In this document: positions 4,202 to 6,534 of the stretch, in pieces | How the letters are laid out: each line of letters starts with the position of its first letter | How positions within the stretch are numbered: position 1 is the first letter of the stretch | DNA from: Clostridia bacterium | Lineage (GTDB): Bacteria; Bacillota; Clostridia; Christensenellales; Borkfalkiaceae | Direction of reading: 5' to 3' | Length of the DNA: 6,534 bases | NCBI GenBank assembly: GCA_017421905.1 | Contig: JAFOHH010000136.1 | Span: forward strand, 1-6,534 | Made by a program: the position numbers and the translations under genes | The notes under the pieces: model-generated | Told to the model about the DNA's origin: nothing | Seen by the model: the letters and a program-made list of their open reading frames with translations, nothing else | The model's database searches: none

Positions 4202-6534
4202 ATGAGAGAAAGCGCAGAAATAGAAAAAGTCATACGGCAATATATCGGCGCTTTAAAGGCAGAGGCAACCGAGCTAAAGGGCGCAGATACCAAGCGCACG
4301 CCCCTTTATAACGGCGTTTTGCTACGGAAAGGGGACGACGGCTATATTTACCGCTTTGAAACGGAAATCGAGCTGTTTCTTTGCGAGGGTACGCCCGTTT
4401 CCGTGTACACGGAAGGCAAAACGGTGTTCGGCGCGGTTATGGACGCTTCGGGCTTCGACCTCATACTTATCTTGCCCACTGAAGTTTCTCCTCTTGGCGT
4501 GGAAATGTCCTCTTCTCCTTGGTATTTGCTCGAAGATCTTTCCGCCCATCTCGAAAAGCTGATTAAATCCTCTTACGAAACCGAACTGTACGCCGACCTT
4601 ATCGAAAAAAGAAAGGTAGGCTTATCCTCCGCTCCCGTGCAAACGGGGCAAGAACGTGCCTTTCAAGCGGCAACTCTCCGTCCCATCACCTTTTTATGGG
4701 GTCCTCCCGGCACGGGTAAAACGTATACGCTTGCCGAAATTGCCTACGCGTTTTATAAAAAAGGCGTATCCACGCTCATTCTTTCGCAAAGTAACGTAGC
4801 GGTCGATTGCGCCCTTTTAGAGCTTTCCAAATACTTAAAAAGAGAAGACGAAGGCAAGGTCCTCCGCTACGGCTCTTATCGCAAAAAAGAAATTGCCGAA
4901 GCCTCCATCGTGCTTTCTTCTTACGATCTTGCCTTAAAACATAACCCCGAGCTAGTTAAACAAAGGGAGCAGCTTACCCTACGCAAATCGCAAGCCACCT
5001 TCGAGCAAGCCGCGCAAATCGAACAAGAGCTTGCCGCCTTAAAAGAGGGCGTTCACGAAAAAGAGCAAGCCCTTGTTTACGAGGCGAAAATCGTGGGCGC
5101 AACCCTTTCCAAGGCAGTTGTTGCCGAGGTAATTTCGCGCCGCAAATTCGGCGCGGTTTTGGTAGACGAAGCAAGTATGTGTTTCGTTCCGCAAATCATT
5201 TATGCGGCAAGCCTTGCTACTTCTCATTTCGTCGTAGTAGGGGACTTCCGCCAGCTGCCGCCCATCGTAACCTCTTTAGAGGCAAAGCCCCTTCTTACAA
5301 AGGACGTATTCCATTTTCTCGGCATTCCGCGCGGAAAGGAAGTCAATTTCCACCCGTGGCTCGTCATGTTGGACAACCAACGCCGCATGCATCCCGAAAT
5401 TGCCTCCTTCGTATCGCAAGAGGTTTACGGCGGCTTGTTAAAAACGGAAGAAAGCGTGCTTTATAAAAGGGAAGAGCTTTCCTTGCTTCCGCCCTTTCCC
5501 TCCGCAGCAACGAGAATGCTCGATTTAACCGATACCTACAACGTGTGCGTAAAAACGGCAGACGGATCTCGCTTTAACGTGCTTTCTGCAATGCTCACCG
5601 CATCTTTGGCGGCGCAGGCAGCAAAGCAAGGGGCAAAAATCGCCGTCGTAACGCCTTACGTTTCCCAGGTGCGCCTTATCCGCGCAATCCTTACCGATTT
5701 AGGCTTGCTTGGCGAAATTGCCGTTTCCTCCGTGCATCAATTTCAGGGTAGCGAAACGGACGTCGTTGTGTTCGATACCGTCGATTTCCTCCGTCAAAAC
5801 AAGCCGGGCTATCTCCTTTACCAAGAAACGGAAGAAGACGACGTAGCCCTTCGCCTCATCAACGTTGCTATGACGCGTGCGCGCGGAAAATTCGTGCTCG
5901 TAACAAACGCGCGTTATTTTGGCGGAAAACTTCCCCAAAATTCCACTTTAAAAAATTTAATTGCTACCCTTGCGCAAAAAGACCGCGTTTCTTCGCCCGA
6001 AAGCACCTCGTTTCCCTTGGCGGACAACCCCCTTACCGACGCCTCGCTTTTGGTAGAAGGGGAAGAAAGCACTTCCGCTGCGGACGACGTAGACGATGCA
6101 ACCTCCACCGTAGACTTGTTTTTACCAAACGCCACCTTTTCCGAGCATTGTGCCGCCGCTCTTTCTAATAGCTTGCAGCGAGCAAAACGCCGCGGCGTAC
6201 GCGTGCGTGTGTATACCGAAAATCCCGCTTTAACCTCCTCCTATTTCCCGGAGGCGCAAACGGAACGTTCGGCAACCCTGCCACTTCTCTTTATCGATGG
6301 CAAAACGGTGCGTTACAATCCGCTTTTTTGCAAGGAATGGAAAAATATGTCGCAAAAATGGCAATCGCGCTTGCCCGTTTCCGTGCGCGCCGTGGGTGTA
6401 AAAACGGTAGAAACGTTGCAAGCCCTTCTCCTTTCCTATCAAAAAGCGCAAGGCGAACTAAAAAAAGCCGCTCTTTTTGGTATGAAGGAAGATGCCGCCG
6501 CCGAAGAAGAAACCACGGGCAGGGAAATTTATAC
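4202..6534 (+). CDS. Upf1/Dna2-like superfamily 1 helicase with a C-terminal PLD-like segment (3' end outside the window)
   Basis: 777 codons are visible with no stop; the end lies beyond the window. An N-terminal beta-rich domain (about 1–145; IYRFETEIELFL, then WYLLEDLSAHLEKL) precedes a full SF1B helicase core. Motifs: Q-type TGQERAF at 148–154, Walker A GPPGTGKT at 167–174, motif II VDEAS at 321–325, motif III GDFRQLPP at 347–354, motif IV NQRRMHP at 392–398, motif V HQFQGSE at 512–518 and motif VI NVAMTRARG at 554–562. Residues about 247–290 are rich in Glu, Gln, Lys and Leu and look like the coiled-coil stalk of this family. After an acidic linker (about 611–633), VDLFLPNATFSEH, then RAKRRGVRVRVYTENP and LLFIDGKTVRY (637–705) resemble one half of a phospholipase D fold, but the H-x-K positions read as T-L-P-L-L, so catalysis seems lost. 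It probably unwinds DNA or RNA by ATP hydrolysis in the cytoplasm; the substrate and pathway are unknown. It lies 64 bp after nfnB, beyond a possible hairpin, so it may or may not share that transcript. Confidence 0.9.
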   Translation, partial: MRESAEIEKVIRQYIGALKAEATELKGADTKRTPLYNGVLLRKGDDGYIYRFETEIELFLCEGTPVSVYTEGKTVFGAVMDASGFDLILILPTEVSPLGVEMSSSPWYLLEDLSAHLEKLIKSSYETELYADLIEKRKVGLSSAPVQTGQERAFQAATLRPITFLWGPPGTGKTYTLAEIAYAFYKKGVSTLILSQSNVAVDCALLELSKYLKREDEGKVLRYGSYRKKEIAEASIVLSSYDLALKHNPELVKQREQLTLRKSQATFEQAAQIEQELAALKEGVHEKEQALVYEAKIVGATLSKAVVAEVISRRKFGAVLVDEASMCFVPQIIYAASLATSHFVVVGDFRQLPPIVTSLEAKPLLTKDVFHFLGIPRGKEVNFHPWLVMLDNQRRMHPEIASFVSQEVYGGLLKTEESVLYKREELSLLPPFPSAATRMLDLTDTYNVCVKTADGSRFNVLSAMLTASLAAQAAKQGAKIAVVTPYVSQVRLIRAILTDLGLLGEIAVSSVHQFQGSETDVVVFDTVDFLRQNKPGYLLYQETEEDDVALRLINVAMTRARGKFVLVTNARYFGGKLPQNSTLKNLIATLAQKDRVSSPESTSFPLADNPLTDASLLVEGEESTSAADDVDDATSTVDLFLPNATFSEHCAAALSNSLQRAKRRGVRVRVYTENPALTSSYFPEAQTERSATLPLLFIDGKTVRYNPLFCKEWKNMSQKWQSRLPVSVRAVGVKTVETLQALLLSYQKAQGELKKAALFGMKEDAAAEEETTGREIY

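Noticed and set aside
4202..6534. Assigning the helicase to a named anti-phage defence system
   Set aside because: Helicase–PLD combinations occur in some defence loci, but no partner nuclease, methyltransferase or other defence gene is visible and the upstream neighbours are housekeeping and metabolic.
1..6534. CRISPR array, tRNA, rRNA or insertion sequence
   Set aside because: No regularly spaced direct repeats, cloverleaf-like or rRNA-like segments, transposase motifs or terminal inverted repeats were seen on either strand by eye.

Overview
The window is a plus-strand gene run from a Firmicutes-type, probably clostridial, anaerobe. It is likely an uncultured or metagenome-derived genome. 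This rests on the lon–engB gene order typical of Firmicutes, AAGGAGG-type ribosome binding sites, an FNT-family anion channel, and an NfnAB-type ferredoxin:NADP+ oxidoreductase characteristic of fermentative anaerobes. The assignment is inferred from gene content; no marker gene gives a species.

Region 1 (1–347) is anomalous. Bases 1 to about 200 encode an internal piece of AroA (EPSP synthase). Near base 200 the sequence switches, in another reading frame, to the last 48 codons of Lon protease. Codon use changes at the same point: CTG is 8 of 10 leucine codons in the AroA piece, 0 of 4 in the Lon piece and 1 of 18 in engB. This looks like a chimeric join, either an assembly artefact or a real recombination with foreign DNA, and not a functional fusion. 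The Lon tail is native to the neighbourhood because engB follows it closely.

Region 2 (378–1013) is engB (ysxC/yihA), the ribosome-assembly GTPase, with an acidic C-terminal tail. Region 3 (1056–4137) is a compact metabolic cassette: an FNT-family formate/nitrite/hydrosulfide channel, then nfnA and nfnB, separated by only 2 bp. NfnAB couples NADH and reduced ferredoxin to NADPH formation by electron bifurcation. Its pairing with a formate or sulfide channel suggests a fermentative or redox-balancing module, but the channel's substrate cannot be read from sequence alone.

Region 4 (4202–6534, open at the window end) is a large gene for an Upf1/Dna2-like superfamily 1 helicase. It has all the expected motifs, a coiled-coil stalk, and a C-terminal segment that resembles half of a phospholipase D-like domain whose catalytic His and Lys appear to be lost. 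It is the least understood gene here. No RNA genes, CRISPR arrays, insertion sequences or convincing promoters were seen. No gap between genes exceeds 64 bp.
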